Assembly (NCBI GenBank): GCA_947573465.1
Contig: CANPET010000062.1
Coordinates: forward strand, 1 to 8,516
Direction: 5' to 3'
DNA length: 8,516 nucleotides
DNA from: an uncultured Eubacterium sp.
Lineage (GTDB): Bacteria; Bacillota; Clostridia; Lachnospirales; Lachnospiraceae
The notes under the pieces are model-generated. The model was not told the DNA's origin, ran no database searches, and worked only from the letters and a program-made list of their open reading frames with translations. Made by a program: the position numbers and the translations under genes. Shown here piece after piece: positions 1-6,518 of the stretch. Position 1 is the first letter of the stretch; every line of letters begins with the position of its first letter.

Positions 1-9
1 TTTCTTCAT
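1..9 (-). CDS. 5' end of an unidentified gene (first 3 codons only)
   Basis: An ATG at 9-7 (reading Met-Lys-Lys before the window ends) is preceded by a strong Shine-Dalgarno, AAGGAG at 20-15, five bases upstream. A near-consensus promoter lies just beyond it. The Lys-rich start would fit a signal peptide or many other proteins, so no function can be assigned. The start is inferred only from the ribosome site, the promoter and the conserved gene direction. It is the last gene of the minus-strand series in this window. Confidence 0.5.
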
Positions 10-23
10 CTCTTCTCCTTTCT

Positions 24-52
24 ATAATATGTCGTATGAAACATATTGTCAA
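24..52 (-). promoter_or_regulatory. Near-consensus sigma-A promoter for the gene starting at base 9
   Basis: On the minus strand, TTGACA (52-47) and TATTAT (29-24) are separated by exactly 17 bases. That is a perfect -35 and a 5/6 -10. Transcription would start near 17-18, only about 9 bases before the ATG at 9 and inside the Shine-Dalgarno. It sits immediately downstream of the repeat copy that carries a terminator, so the next gene appears to be an independent unit. Confidence 0.65.
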
Positions 53-60
53 CTATATTT

Positions 61-160
61 TCCCACGCAAAAAGCACACCTCCCCTTCGGGAAATGTGCT
101 TCTCTTCCTAAACCAAAAACAATAATCTTATTTTACTCTAAAATTCATCTGTTTTCAATA
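61..160. repeat. Direct repeat copy A (~100 bp, partner at 791-890)
   Basis: This stretch aligns without gaps to 791-890 at a constant offset of 730 bases. I count about 89 matches in 100, with 39/40 in the first 40 bases around the hairpin. Similarity fades past about 160 and before 61. It contains the terminator hairpin and the conserved segment AACCAAAAACAATAAT. Together with copy B it brackets the 238-753 gene. Confidence 0.85.
67..101 (-). terminator. Intrinsic terminator (copy A) after the 238-753 gene
   Basis: Read on the minus strand, AAGCACA (101-95) pairs with TGTGCTT (78-72). An inner TCCC/GGGA stem closes a GAAG loop, and TTTTT follows the outer stem. The U-run is on the minus side, so it stops transcripts coming from the upstream mobile-type gene. 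It is nearly identical to the metK terminator 730 bases away. Confidence 0.75.
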
Positions 161-237
161 CTTTCTATCTTGACTTCTATTCTTATTTATATTACTATTC
201 TAGTAAAGAAGTAGGTTTGCGACCGTACAGCTCTTGC

Positions 238-753
238 TCAAGCGGGATACTCTGCTTCTTTTTTTATATTTACCAAGTCATATAGATATTTTTTCCCATT
301 TGCTGCATGCCTTACTAATACAGTCACCAAATTCACATTATATTTTTCAATATCATTTTCTTTATATATTGGTAACGAAATTCTAGAGGTATATCTATAC
401 CACCCCTTTTGCGCATCCTCTTTATGTTTCGTAGTATAATTCTCTTTATATCTTTTATTACTAGCTATTTCCAATATCTCTTTTATTCCTTGAACAGAGT
501 TTGCTTTTGCCTTTGCATTACCTCCCCTAAGTCTCTCTGTGTCATTAGAATGAGCAAATTCATCTGGAAAATCCGATGCAATATTTATATACTCTTTATC
601 TGTTGCAATATAACATACTTCATTTATATATTTTCTTGCATACTTTTCCACTTCCTTCCAATCAATGTTTTGCTTATTTTTGAAAATAATCTCATCAATT
701 TGTACAACCAAATTTCCTTTTAAATCCTTTTTTATTTTTACATTATCACACAT
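238..753 (-). CDS. Small phage/ICE-type protein, possible polyvalent-protein nuclease-like domain
   Basis: A 171-residue cytoplasmic protein with no signal peptide or membrane segment. ATG at 753 follows AAAGGA with seven-base spacing. Visible motifs are IDWKEVEKYARKY near residues 30-42, DFPDEF at 61-66, LRGGNAKAKANSVQGI at 75-90, the basic A-x-NKRYKEN near 97-105, GWYRY at 117-121, and YLYDLVNIKKE at 156-166. From memory these match small proteins, and C-terminal domains of large polyvalent proteins, spread by phages and conjugative elements in gut Firmicutes, some of them grouped with BECR-fold nuclease-like domains. That assignment is recall, not a search, and activity is unproven. The 3' end looks frameshifted: the +1 frame continues to a stop at 195-197 with a protein-like tail (LEQELYGRKPTSLLE). 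The gene is AT-rich, lies between two terminator repeats, and has no clear promoter of its own. Confidence 0.75.
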   Translation of the reverse strand: MCDNVKIKKDLKGNLVVQIDEIIFKNKQNIDWKEVEKYARKYINEVCYIATDKEYINIASDFPDEFAHSNDTERLRGGNAKAKANSVQGIKEILEIASNKRYKENYTTKHKEDAQKGWYRYTSRISLPIYKENDIEKYNVNLVTVLVRHAANGKKYLYDLVNIKKEAEYPA

Positions 754-790
754 ATATAATTCCTTTCATCTTCATTTTTTTAAACTATTT

Positions 791-890
791 CCCCACGCAA
801 AAAGCACACCTCCCCTTCGGGAAATGTGCTTCTCTCCTTAAACCAAAAACAATAATTTTATTTTACTTTAAAGCCTATCTTATTTCAATA
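791..890. repeat. Direct repeat copy B (metK 3' flank)
   Basis: This is the partner of 61-160. It begins six bases after the metK stop codon and includes the metK terminator, so it is probably the original copy. Copy A would then be a duplication that brought or accompanied the mobile-type gene between them. Most differences lie in the half nearest metK (871-890), away from the hairpin. Confidence 0.85.
797..831 (-). terminator. metK intrinsic terminator (copy B)
   Basis: On the minus strand AAGCACA (831-825) pairs with TGTGCTT (808-802), with an inner TCCC-GAAG-GGGA stem-loop and a following TTTTT. It lies about 65 bases after the metK stop codon and should end the metK transcript before the 238-753 gene. 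Confidence 0.8.
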
Positions 891-895
891 ATTTT

Positions 896-2083
896 TTAAA
901 CTAACTTTGCCAATTCCTCAGCCTTATCTGTCTTCTCCCATGGCAAATCCAAATCATTTCTTCCAAAGTGTCCATAGGCCGCAGTCTGCTTATAAATTGG
1001 TCTGCGAAGGTCTAACATTTTGATAATTCCTGCCGGTCTTAAATCAAAGTTCTCACGAATGATTTCTACCAACTTTTCATCGCTTACTTTTCCTGTGCCA
1101 AATGTATCTACCATAACAGATGTCGGATGTGCTACACCGATAGCATACGATAGTTGAATCTCACATTTATCAGCCAATCCGGCTGCTACAATATTTTTTG
1201 CTACATATCTTGCAGCATATGCAGCAGAACGGTCTACCTTTGTGCAGTCCTTTCCAGAGAAAGCACCACCGCCATGACGGGCATATCCACCATAAGTATC
1301 AACAATAATCTTACGTCCTGTCAATCCACTATCTCCATTTGGTCCACCAATTACAAAACGTCCAGTTGGGTTAATAAAGAACTTTGTATTTTCATCAACC
1401 ATTTCTGCCGGAAGTACCGGGTCAAATACATACTTTTTAATATCTTCATGAATCTGCTCCTGTGTTACTTCTGCATCATGCTGTGTGGAAAGTACCACTG
1501 CATCCAGTCTTACCGGCTTACCATCTTCATCATATTCTACTGTCACCTGTGTTTTTCCATCAGGTCTAAGATAATTTAATGTACCATTCTTTCTTACTTC
1601 TGTTAATTTCAATGCTAATTTATGTGCTAATGCAATTGGATATGGCATCAACTCTTCCGTCTCATTTGTAGCATATCCAAACATCATTCCCTGATCACCT
1701 GCGCCAATAGCATCAATGTCAGCATCTGACATCTTATTTTCCTTTGCTTCTAAAGCCTTGTCCACGCCCATAGCAATATCTGCTGACTGTTCATCAAGGG
1801 CTGTAATCACTCCACAGGTATCACAGTCAAATCCATATTTTGCTCTATCATATCCTATCTCTCTGATAGTCTCTCTTACTACTTTCTGAATATCCACATA
1901 TCCTTTTGTAGTAATCTCTCCCATAACCAATACAAGTCCTGTGGTAATGCTTGTCTCGCAAGCTACACGGCTCATTGGGTCCTGTCTCATTAATTCATCT
2001 AATATGGCATCGGATATCTGGTCACAGATTTTATCCGGATGTCCTTCAGTTACTGATTCTGATGTAAATAATCTTTTCTCCAT
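896..2083 (-). CDS. metK: S-adenosylmethionine synthase (methionine adenosyltransferase)
   Basis: Makes S-adenosylmethionine from methionine and ATP in the cytoplasm, as a tetramer in this family. The 395-residue product is the usual length. GHPDKICDQISDAILD (residues 14-29) gives the ATP/metal-binding His15 and Asp17. GAGDQGMMFGYA (127-138) is the methionine-loop signature, and GGGAFSGKDCTKVDRS (271-286) is the phosphate-binding signature with its Lys and Asp residues. I place the start at ATG 2083 because GGAG lies seven bases upstream. A GTG at 2086, directly adjacent and in frame, would leave only four bases and is less likely. A SAM-I riboswitch with its own promoter and terminator precedes the gene, so expression should fall when SAM is plentiful. 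No other methionine gene is adjacent. The protein appears complete. Confidence 0.97.
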   Translation of the reverse strand: MEKRLFTSESVTEGHPDKICDQISDAILDELMRQDPMSRVACETSITTGLVLVMGEITTKGYVDIQKVVRETIREIGYDRAKYGFDCDTCGVITALDEQSADIAMGVDKALEAKENKMSDADIDAIGAGDQGMMFGYATNETEELMPYPIALAHKLALKLTEVRKNGTLNYLRPDGKTQVTVEYDEDGKPVRLDAVVLSTQHDAEVTQEQIHEDIKKYVFDPVLPAEMVDENTKFFINPTGRFVIGGPNGDSGLTGRKIIVDTYGGYARHGGGAFSGKDCTKVDRSAAYAARYVAKNIVAAGLADKCEIQLSYAIGVAHPTSVMVDTFGTGKVSDEKLVEIIRENFDLRPAGIIKMLDLRRPIYKQTAAYGHFGRNDLDLPWEKTDKAEELAKLV

Positions 2084-2138
2084 CACTTTTCTCCTCTCCG
2101 TATCTGTTGATTGTAATAATCTAATATTTCTCTTAAAC

Positions 2139-2158
2139 GAGTAGCTTTTCTTCTACTC
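2139..2158 (-). other. Small hairpin in the metK leader
   Basis: GAGTAG and CTACTC form a six-base-pair stem around an eight-base purine-rich loop, between the riboswitch terminator and the metK ribosome site. It has no U-run, so it is not a terminator. It may simply stabilise the leader. Confidence 0.35.
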
Positions 2159-2176
2159 ATCTTTTAGGATTTTTCT

Positions 2177-2205
2177 CCAAAAGAAAAACCACTGCAACGC
2201 AGTGG
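2177..2205 (-). terminator. SAM riboswitch terminator
   Basis: On the minus strand CCACTGC (2205-2199) and GCAGTGG (2195-2189) form a perfect seven-base-pair stem with a GUU loop, followed by TTTTTCTTTT. Just upstream, GGATTTGAA (2230-2222) can pair with TTCAAGTCC (2212-2204), with one G-U. That helix takes two bases from the terminator stem and one from aptamer stem P1, so it is a plausible antiterminator. Confidence 0.88.
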
Positions 2206-2229
2206 ACTTGAAATCAAGGTATTCAAATC

Positions 2230-2334
2230 CTCTTATTGGTCAGACTTTCGTCTGCTCAGGTTGGCACCTTCCTGACTATGTCGGGGTTGCCGTGGCTTCA
2301 CTGGTCCTTGTACCTCCACCACTCTGAATAAGAG
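2230..2334 (-). ncRNA. SAM-I (S-box) riboswitch aptamer upstream of metK
   Basis: The minus strand carries the S-box core. P1 is CTCTTATT (2334-2327) paired with AATAAGAG (2237-2230). The conserved GAGTGGTGGAGG and GTGAAGCCACGGCAACC follow, then GGTGCCAACCTG, and a closing GCAGACGAAAGTCTG hairpin with a GAAA loop. The aptamer is about 105 nt, normal for the class. Bound SAM should hold P1 closed and let the terminator at 2177-2205 form, which switches metK off. This is the expected partner gene for this riboswitch. Confidence 0.95.
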
Positions 2335-2355
2335 AAAATATTTATTTTCAAAACA

Positions 2356-2384
2356 ATACTACTATTATATAGAGAATATGTCAA
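2356..2384 (-). promoter_or_regulatory. Promoter of the SAM-I/metK unit
   Basis: TTGACA (2384-2379) is followed after 17 bases by TAGTAT (2361-2356), a perfect -35 with a 4/6 -10. Transcription would start near 2349, about 15 bases before aptamer stem P1. A better -10-like TATAAT nearby is only nine bases from this -35 and does not fit. No terminator hairpin is visible between the 2427-3233 gene and this promoter, so some readthrough into the riboswitch is possible. Confidence 0.6.
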
Positions 2385-2426
2385 CACAATTATATTATGT
2401 TTTCCTATTCGTTCTTTTCTGCTTTC

Positions 2427-3233
2427 CTACTGGCACTCTTTCGCTGTTTCCTGCCTGCTGATATACCAATATGTACTTCCTACCGTGATACCACCTACAA
2501 TGTTCCCCAAAGTAACCGGAAGTAAATTTCCCACAAAGAATTTATACCACGTTAATCCAGCGGTATTTACTCCCATATTTCCATATACCATATCAGCAAA
2601 CAACCCACCACTGATATAACTCATATTTGCGATACTATGCTCTAATCCACAAAATACAAATATCATTACAGGAAAGAACATTCCTACGATTCTCCCTAAA
2701 TTATTCTCTATCATTACAGATAACATAACTGCAAAGCATACTAATATGTTACAAACCAATCCTTTAAAAAACGCTGAATCAAAAGACATCTGGCATTTAC
2801 CGGCTGCTGTTGATATAATCCTTTCTGCATATGTATGTTCAAACCGTGAGTAAACATCTCCTAACGCAAACATTGCCGCTACAAATAAAGAACCGATAAG
2901 ATTTCCAATGTATACCACAATCCAGTTTTCCAATAATTCTCTTATTTTTATTTTCTTTTCATATACTGAAATAATCATAAGATTATTTCCCGTAAACAAT
3001 TCTGCTCCATTATAAACAACCAAGATTAAGCCTAACGGAAAAACAGCAGCCTCTATCAATTTTGAAACGACAGTATGATTTACTGACAATGAAATCAGCA
3101 TTGCTACATTTCCTGCGATAGCAATAAAGAATCCCGCCATAATACCTAATACTAACGTCTTGCCTACAGATAATTTCGCTTTTTTCACCCCGTTTTCAGA
3201 ACAGCGCTTTGTTCCGCCTCTTGTATCTAACAT
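2427..3233 (-). CDS. Formate/nitrite transporter (FNT) family channel
   Basis: A 268-residue inner-membrane protein of the pentameric FocA/NirC channel family, which moves small monovalent anions such as formate, nitrite or hydrosulfide. About six hydrophobic helices are visible. The family signatures are PLGLILVVYNGAELFTGNN (residues 66-84), the GLEHSIANM motif with the gating His near 199, and NLLPVTLGNIVGG at 236-248. NWIVVYIGNLIGS near 103-115 is also typical. The basic, cysteine-containing N-terminus (to about residue 22) is cytoplasmic. ATG at 3233 has AGGGAG seven bases upstream. The substrate cannot be fixed from sequence: formate is plausible for a fermenting anaerobe, but no pyruvate formate-lyase, nitrite or sulfite reductase gene is adjacent. 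The gene has its own promoter, lies after the terminator of the lipoprotein gene, and shows no clear terminator before the metK promoter. Confidence 0.93.
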   Translation of the reverse strand: MLDTRGGTKRCSENGVKKAKLSVGKTLVLGIMAGFFIAIAGNVAMLISLSVNHTVVSKLIEAAVFPLGLILVVYNGAELFTGNNLMIISVYEKKIKIRELLENWIVVYIGNLIGSLFVAAMFALGDVYSRFEHTYAERIISTAAGKCQMSFDSAFFKGLVCNILVCFAVMLSVMIENNLGRIVGMFFPVMIFVFCGLEHSIANMSYISGGLFADMVYGNMGVNTAGLTWYKFFVGNLLPVTLGNIVGGITVGSTYWYISRQETAKECQ

Positions 3234-3264
3234 TCACATCTCCCTTGTTTTTATTTCCGACAAT

Positions 3265-3293
3265 ATCTTACCATTTCATTGAAATTATATCAA
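3265..3293 (-). promoter_or_regulatory. Promoter of the FNT gene
   Basis: TTGATA (3293-3288) and TAAGAT (3270-3265) are 17 bases apart, and a TG one base before the -10 makes it an extended -10. Transcription would start near 3258, about 25 bases before the ATG. An overlapping alternative is TTACTA, a 16-base spacer and TATAAT, slightly upstream. Confidence 0.5.
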
Positions 3294-3316
3294 ATATATA
3301 TATGTTAGTAAATAAT

Positions 3317-3345
3317 AAAAAACGGATGCATATAAAATGCACCCG
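3317..3345 (-). terminator. Intrinsic terminator of the lipoprotein gene
   Basis: On the minus strand CGGGTGCAT (3345-3337) pairs with ATGCATCCG (3331-3323), nine base pairs with one G-U, around a five-base loop, then TTTTTT. It lies about 15 bases beyond the stop codon, so it separates the lipoprotein gene from the FNT gene. Confidence 0.9.
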
Positions 3346-3359
3346 CCTCTTTATGATTA

Positions 3360-4307
3360 TTATTTTTTCGTTTTAACAGTTTTCTTTGCCGGTTTACTAT
3401 AAACATCTGTACCAGCCAAATTCTTCTTCACTGCTACAACCTGTATATAATATTTTTTATTTTTCTTTAACTTCTTGATTGTAATCGAATTCTTCTTAGT
3501 CGACTTAAAACTAACACTCTTTATGAACTTTTTACTAGTTGCAACATTAACTTCGTATCTTTTCGCACCTTTTACTTTGCTCCACTTTACTGTAATAGAA
3601 GCACTCTTGGCGTTCTTCTTAACTTTATTTGCCTTGACCTTTTTCAATTTCGGCTTTGCAACCGTATTCGATGCTTTAACCTTCTTTTGAATACTTTCTA
3701 ATGTAACATTGCCACCTGTTGTTGCAAACAAAACAGATTTCTTTCCCATTGGTGCATTGAACTTTACAGTCTTTTTGTCTGCCTCAGAGATTGTTCCATT
3801 TGTCTTAACAATATCATTTGGCATTACTACAGATACTTCAAAAGTAATTTTGCTCATATCAATCGAACTAGCCATTGCTCCCATTTCTCCCAAGTCACCT
3901 GTATCGCCCATCAGCTCTTTTGTGTCAATTTCTGTATAGAATGTATCTGTTGTAACATAAGAATTATCTGAAATGCCTAAATCTGATGCAAGTTTTCCTT
4001 TTCTCAGTTTTTGAATCTGCTGAATCTGAAGATATTCTTTACCTTCTACTGTAACATTTCTTGCATTAACACCTGTCTCTTTGTATGTCTGCTCCAACTC
4101 TTTCCAATAAGCTGACAACATTGCATCTGTCATTCCCTGTTTCTTTAGTTCCGTATTCAAAACTGCCTTATCCAAACGCATCGTCATTTGTGCCTTTCCG
4201 CTTCCATCAGAATTAATTACCACATCCAAATTGATAGATGCACAACCGGAAAATACCATAGCAACAACTACTATCAGTGCCATAAGTTTCATTTTAATAT
4301 TCTTCAT
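3360..4307 (-). CDS. LppM-like lipoprotein with a C-terminal fibronectin type III domain
   Basis: A predicted surface lipoprotein of 315 residues. The N-terminus has Lys residues, a hydrophobic stretch (8-19) and the lipobox FSGC with Cys22 as the lipidation site. Residues about 24-205 begin INLDVVINSDGSGKAQMTM, which resembles the LppM-type domain found after the lipobox in many Gram-positive lipoproteins. Residues about 217-312 look like a lysine-rich FN3 domain: ITVKWSKVKGAKRYEV, then KKYYIQVVAV and a YSKP element. This basic style of FN3 is common in Lachnospiraceae surface proteins. I chose ATG 4307 because GGAGG lies seven bases upstream. An in-frame ATG at 4343 would add 12 residues but has no ribosome site and falls within a palindrome. 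Ligand and role are unknown: binding to wall polymers or carbohydrate is a guess. It is not co-transcribed with its downstream neighbour. Confidence 0.88.
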   Translation of the reverse strand: MKNIKMKLMALIVVVAMVFSGCASINLDVVINSDGSGKAQMTMRLDKAVLNTELKKQGMTDAMLSAYWKELEQTYKETGVNARNVTVEGKEYLQIQQIQKLRKGKLASDLGISDNSYVTTDTFYTEIDTKELMGDTGDLGEMGAMASSIDMSKITFEVSVVMPNDIVKTNGTISEADKKTVKFNAPMGKKSVLFATTGGNVTLESIQKKVKASNTVAKPKLKKVKANKVKKNAKSASITVKWSKVKGAKRYEVNVATSKKFIKSVSFKSTKKNSITIKKLKKNKKYYIQVVAVKKNLAGTDVYSKPAKKTVKTKK

Positions 4308-4324
4308 GCTATTTCCTCCTCTAC

Positions 4325-4343
4325 ATGATAATAAATTTATCAT
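4325..4343. promoter_or_regulatory. Palindrome between leuA and the lipoprotein gene
   Basis: ATGATAA (4325-4331) and TTATCAT (4337-4343) form seven-base arms around a five-base centre, just upstream of the lipoprotein Shine-Dalgarno. The position suits an operator or a 5' mRNA hairpin. No matching good promoter is visible: a possible -10 TATGAT overlaps one edge but lacks a convincing -35. Confidence 0.35.
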
Positions 4344-4392
4344 AACACATTTTTATCACAATTCATACTTTTTATAGCACTTTCCTAATTTT

Positions 4393-6381
4393 CTAATTTT
4401 TACTATTTCTGAATTGTACCGGTGTCATTCCATATTTTGCCTTAAAGAGTCTGTTAAAATGTTCCACATTCTGATATCCAACTTTCTCTGCAATTGTCTC
4501 CACAGTCATGTTACCGCCCTTTAGTAATGTTCTTGCTTTTTTCATACGAACATTCTTAACTAACTCTCCAAAAGTTTTTCCGGACTTATCTTTAATATAT
4601 TTTGACAAATATGGTTTTGACAGATGGAAATGTTCTTCTAACTCATCTAATGTTACAGTCAGATAATTTGTATTAATATAGTTAATAATCTCTGTTAATC
4701 TTTCATCCTGGCAACCCTGATCCCCTGTTGACTTTACCAAATGATTTACAGCTACTACAAGAGCATGTATGGAAGATTTTATAATATCTTCATCAATTCC
4801 TACTCCCCAGTACATCTTACCCTGACAACAGATTCCTACATAAGAAACAGCCTTTGAGGAAGAACCTCTGGATAATGAATGTTCTTCATATACAGAAAGC
4901 TCATAACTAATATTAAAATACTGTTTAAATGCGTTGCTGACTGCATCCAGGCGTCCATTTCCTGTATGTTTAATAATACGGACCTTGTCTTCCTGTGCAA
5001 TCGTTACTTCTGCCATAATACCGTTCTTCTGCTGGAAATGTGCCTCAGGAACAGTAAACACACTGTTTTCGTTAATATATTTATCCTCGAATATCTGATA
5101 AACCCATTCCGGAGATAACTCTTTATGCTCTTTGTCAGAAACATGTTTCACACTATATCCGATTTCTTCACGCATCTTCTCCGGTATAGATAATCCAAAA
5201 CTCTGTTTTAAGATATAGCTTACACCGCCTTTGCCGGACTGGCTGTTAATACGAATCACATCCGAGTCATAGGTTCTTCCTACATCTACCGGGTCAATTG
5301 GAAGATATGGTACATTCCACATTCCCTTTGGATCTTTTTCTTTACAAGCCATTCCTTTTGAAATAGCATCCTGATGAGAGCCTGAAAATGCTGTAAACAC
5401 TAAATCACCTGCATATGGCTGACGTTTGCTTACTTCCATTCTGGTAACTCTCTCATACAGTTTAACGATTTCCGGCATGTTGCCAAATTCCAGATTTGGA
5501 TTCACCCCATGGGAAACCATGTTCATTGCTAATGTCACAATGTCCACATTACCGGTTCTCTCACCGTTACCAAACAGTGTTCCCTCGATACGGTCTGCAC
5601 CTGCTAAAATAGAAAGTTCTGCTGTTGCCACACCACAACCTCTGTCATTATGCGGATGAACGGAAATTGTCACTGCATCTCTATATTTCAAATTCTTGTG
5701 CATATATTCAATCTGTGTTGCAAAAACATGTGGCATTGCATTTTCCACTGTAGCAGGAAGATTAATAATCACTTTATTATCTTTCTTTGGCTGCCACACA
5801 TCTAACACTGCATTACATACATCTAATGCGTAGTCCATCTCTGTTCCTGAGAAACTTTCCGGACTGTACTCAAAGGAGAAATTTCCATCTACTTCTGCTG
5901 CCAACTCATTTAATAACTTCGCTCCATCTATAGCTATCTGCTTTATTTCTTCCTTGCTCTTCTTAAATACCTGCTCACGCTGTGCTAAAGATGTAGAGTT
6001 GTAAAGGTGAATCACTGCATGTTTCGCACCTTTCACAGCCTCAAATGTTTTCTTGATAATATGCTCTCTTGCCTGTGTCAAAACCTGAACAGTCACATCA
6101 TCAGGAATCATGTCCCTCTCAATCAAAGCACGCATAAAATTGTACTCTGTCTCTGATGCTGCCGGAAAACCTACCTCTATCTCTTTGAATCCAATATCTA
6201 CAAGCATCTGGAAGAACTCTAACTTTTCATCCAGACTCATAGGCTCAATCAGCGCCTGATTTCCATCTCGAAGATCTACACTGCACCATATTGGAGCCTT
6301 ATCGATATACTCTTTTTTCACCCAGTCATACGTAGGGTTCTCTGGCATAAAGTATTGTCTTGTATACTTGTTGTAATTCAT
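4393..6381 (-). CDS. leuA: 2-isopropylmalate synthase fused to an AraC-type DNA-binding domain
   Basis: The 662-residue protein joins two functions. Residues about 28-400 are the HMGL-like catalytic barrel of 2-isopropylmalate synthase (acetyl-CoA plus 2-ketoisovalerate, the first committed step to leucine). DLRDGNQ (36-42), HPHNDRG (242-248) and GNGERTGNVD (271-280) keep the metal-binding and catalytic residues. Residues about 445-552 match the leucine-binding regulatory domain, with TGNGRLDA (473-480) and YWGVGIDEDI (524-533). Residues 560-658 are an AraC/XylS double helix-turn-helix: TLDELEEHFHLSKPYLSKYI and TVETIAEKVGYQNVEHFNRL, then GMTPVQFR. The catalytic part resembles the larger LeuA type of actinobacteria and yeast, which normally stops after the regulatory domain. 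No stop or frameshift separates the parts. I chose ATG 6381 because AGAGG lies seven bases upstream. An ATG at 6486 would add 35 residues, lacks such a site and runs through a palindrome. A leucine T-box precedes the gene. DNA binding and target sites are inference. Confidence 0.94.
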   Translation of the reverse strand: MNYNKYTRQYFMPENPTYDWVKKEYIDKAPIWCSVDLRDGNQALIEPMSLDEKLEFFQMLVDIGFKEIEVGFPAASETEYNFMRALIERDMIPDDVTVQVLTQAREHIIKKTFEAVKGAKHAVIHLYNSTSLAQREQVFKKSKEEIKQIAIDGAKLLNELAAEVDGNFSFEYSPESFSGTEMDYALDVCNAVLDVWQPKKDNKVIINLPATVENAMPHVFATQIEYMHKNLKYRDAVTISVHPHNDRGCGVATAELSILAGADRIEGTLFGNGERTGNVDIVTLAMNMVSHGVNPNLEFGNMPEIVKLYERVTRMEVSKRQPYAGDLVFTAFSGSHQDAISKGMACKEKDPKGMWNVPYLPIDPVDVGRTYDSDVIRINSQSGKGGVSYILKQSFGLSIPEKMREEIGYSVKHVSDKEHKELSPEWVYQIFEDKYINENSVFTVPEAHFQQKNGIMAEVTIAQEDKVRIIKHTGNGRLDAVSNAFKQYFNISYELSVYEEHSLSRGSSSKAVSYVGICCQGKMYWGVGIDEDIIKSSIHALVVAVNHLVKSTGDQGCQDERLTEIINYINTNYLTVTLDELEEHFHLSKPYLSKYIKDKSGKTFGELVKNVRMKKARTLLKGGNMTVETIAEKVGYQNVEHFNRLFKAKYGMTPVQFRNSKN

Positions 6382-6415
6382 AATACTACCTCTTTCTTTT
6401 TTAATAAGTAATCTG

Positions 6416-6460
6416 TATGTATATAAAAATATATTGTTTGCTAGTATTTTTATATACATA
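6416..6460. repeat. Perfect 16-bp-arm AT palindrome before the leuA ribosome site
   Basis: TATGTATATAAAAATA (6416-6431) and its exact reverse complement (6445-6460) flank a 13-base loop. In the leuA transcript this would form a long AU hairpin about 25 bases upstream of the Shine-Dalgarno. There is no U-run directly after it, so it is not a standard terminator. It could stabilise the mRNA, or be a double-stranded operator, possibly for the AraC domain of the gene's own product (speculative). Confidence 0.7.
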
Positions 6461-6518
6461 TTAATATAATTTACTTTAAAACTCAATAAACATATCTTTC
6501 CTATGCATGCTACTACCT

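Noticed and set aside
23..28. TATAAT on the plus strand as a promoter
   Set aside because: It overlaps the better minus-strand -10, its -35 would lie at or before the window edge, and no plus-strand gene follows.
29..214. Short plus-strand open frame across the repeat and terminator
   Set aside because: It has no ribosome site, overlaps a terminator and a promoter of the opposite strand, and has low-complexity composition.
1154..1579. Open frames on the plus strand inside metK, leuA, the lipoprotein gene and the beta-glucuronidase gene
   Set aside because: They are antisense to well-supported genes, lack ribosome sites, and have the Ile/Cys/Ser-rich composition expected of antisense reading of AT-rich genes.
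2084..2086. GTG at 2086 as the metK start
   Set aside because: The spacing to GGAG is only four bases, while the adjacent ATG at 2083 has seven.
6382..6486. N-terminal extension of LeuA to the ATG at 6486
   Set aside because: It reads through the 16-bp palindrome, is not LeuA-like and lacks a Shine-Dalgarno. The ATG at 6381 has one, and family similarity begins shortly after it.
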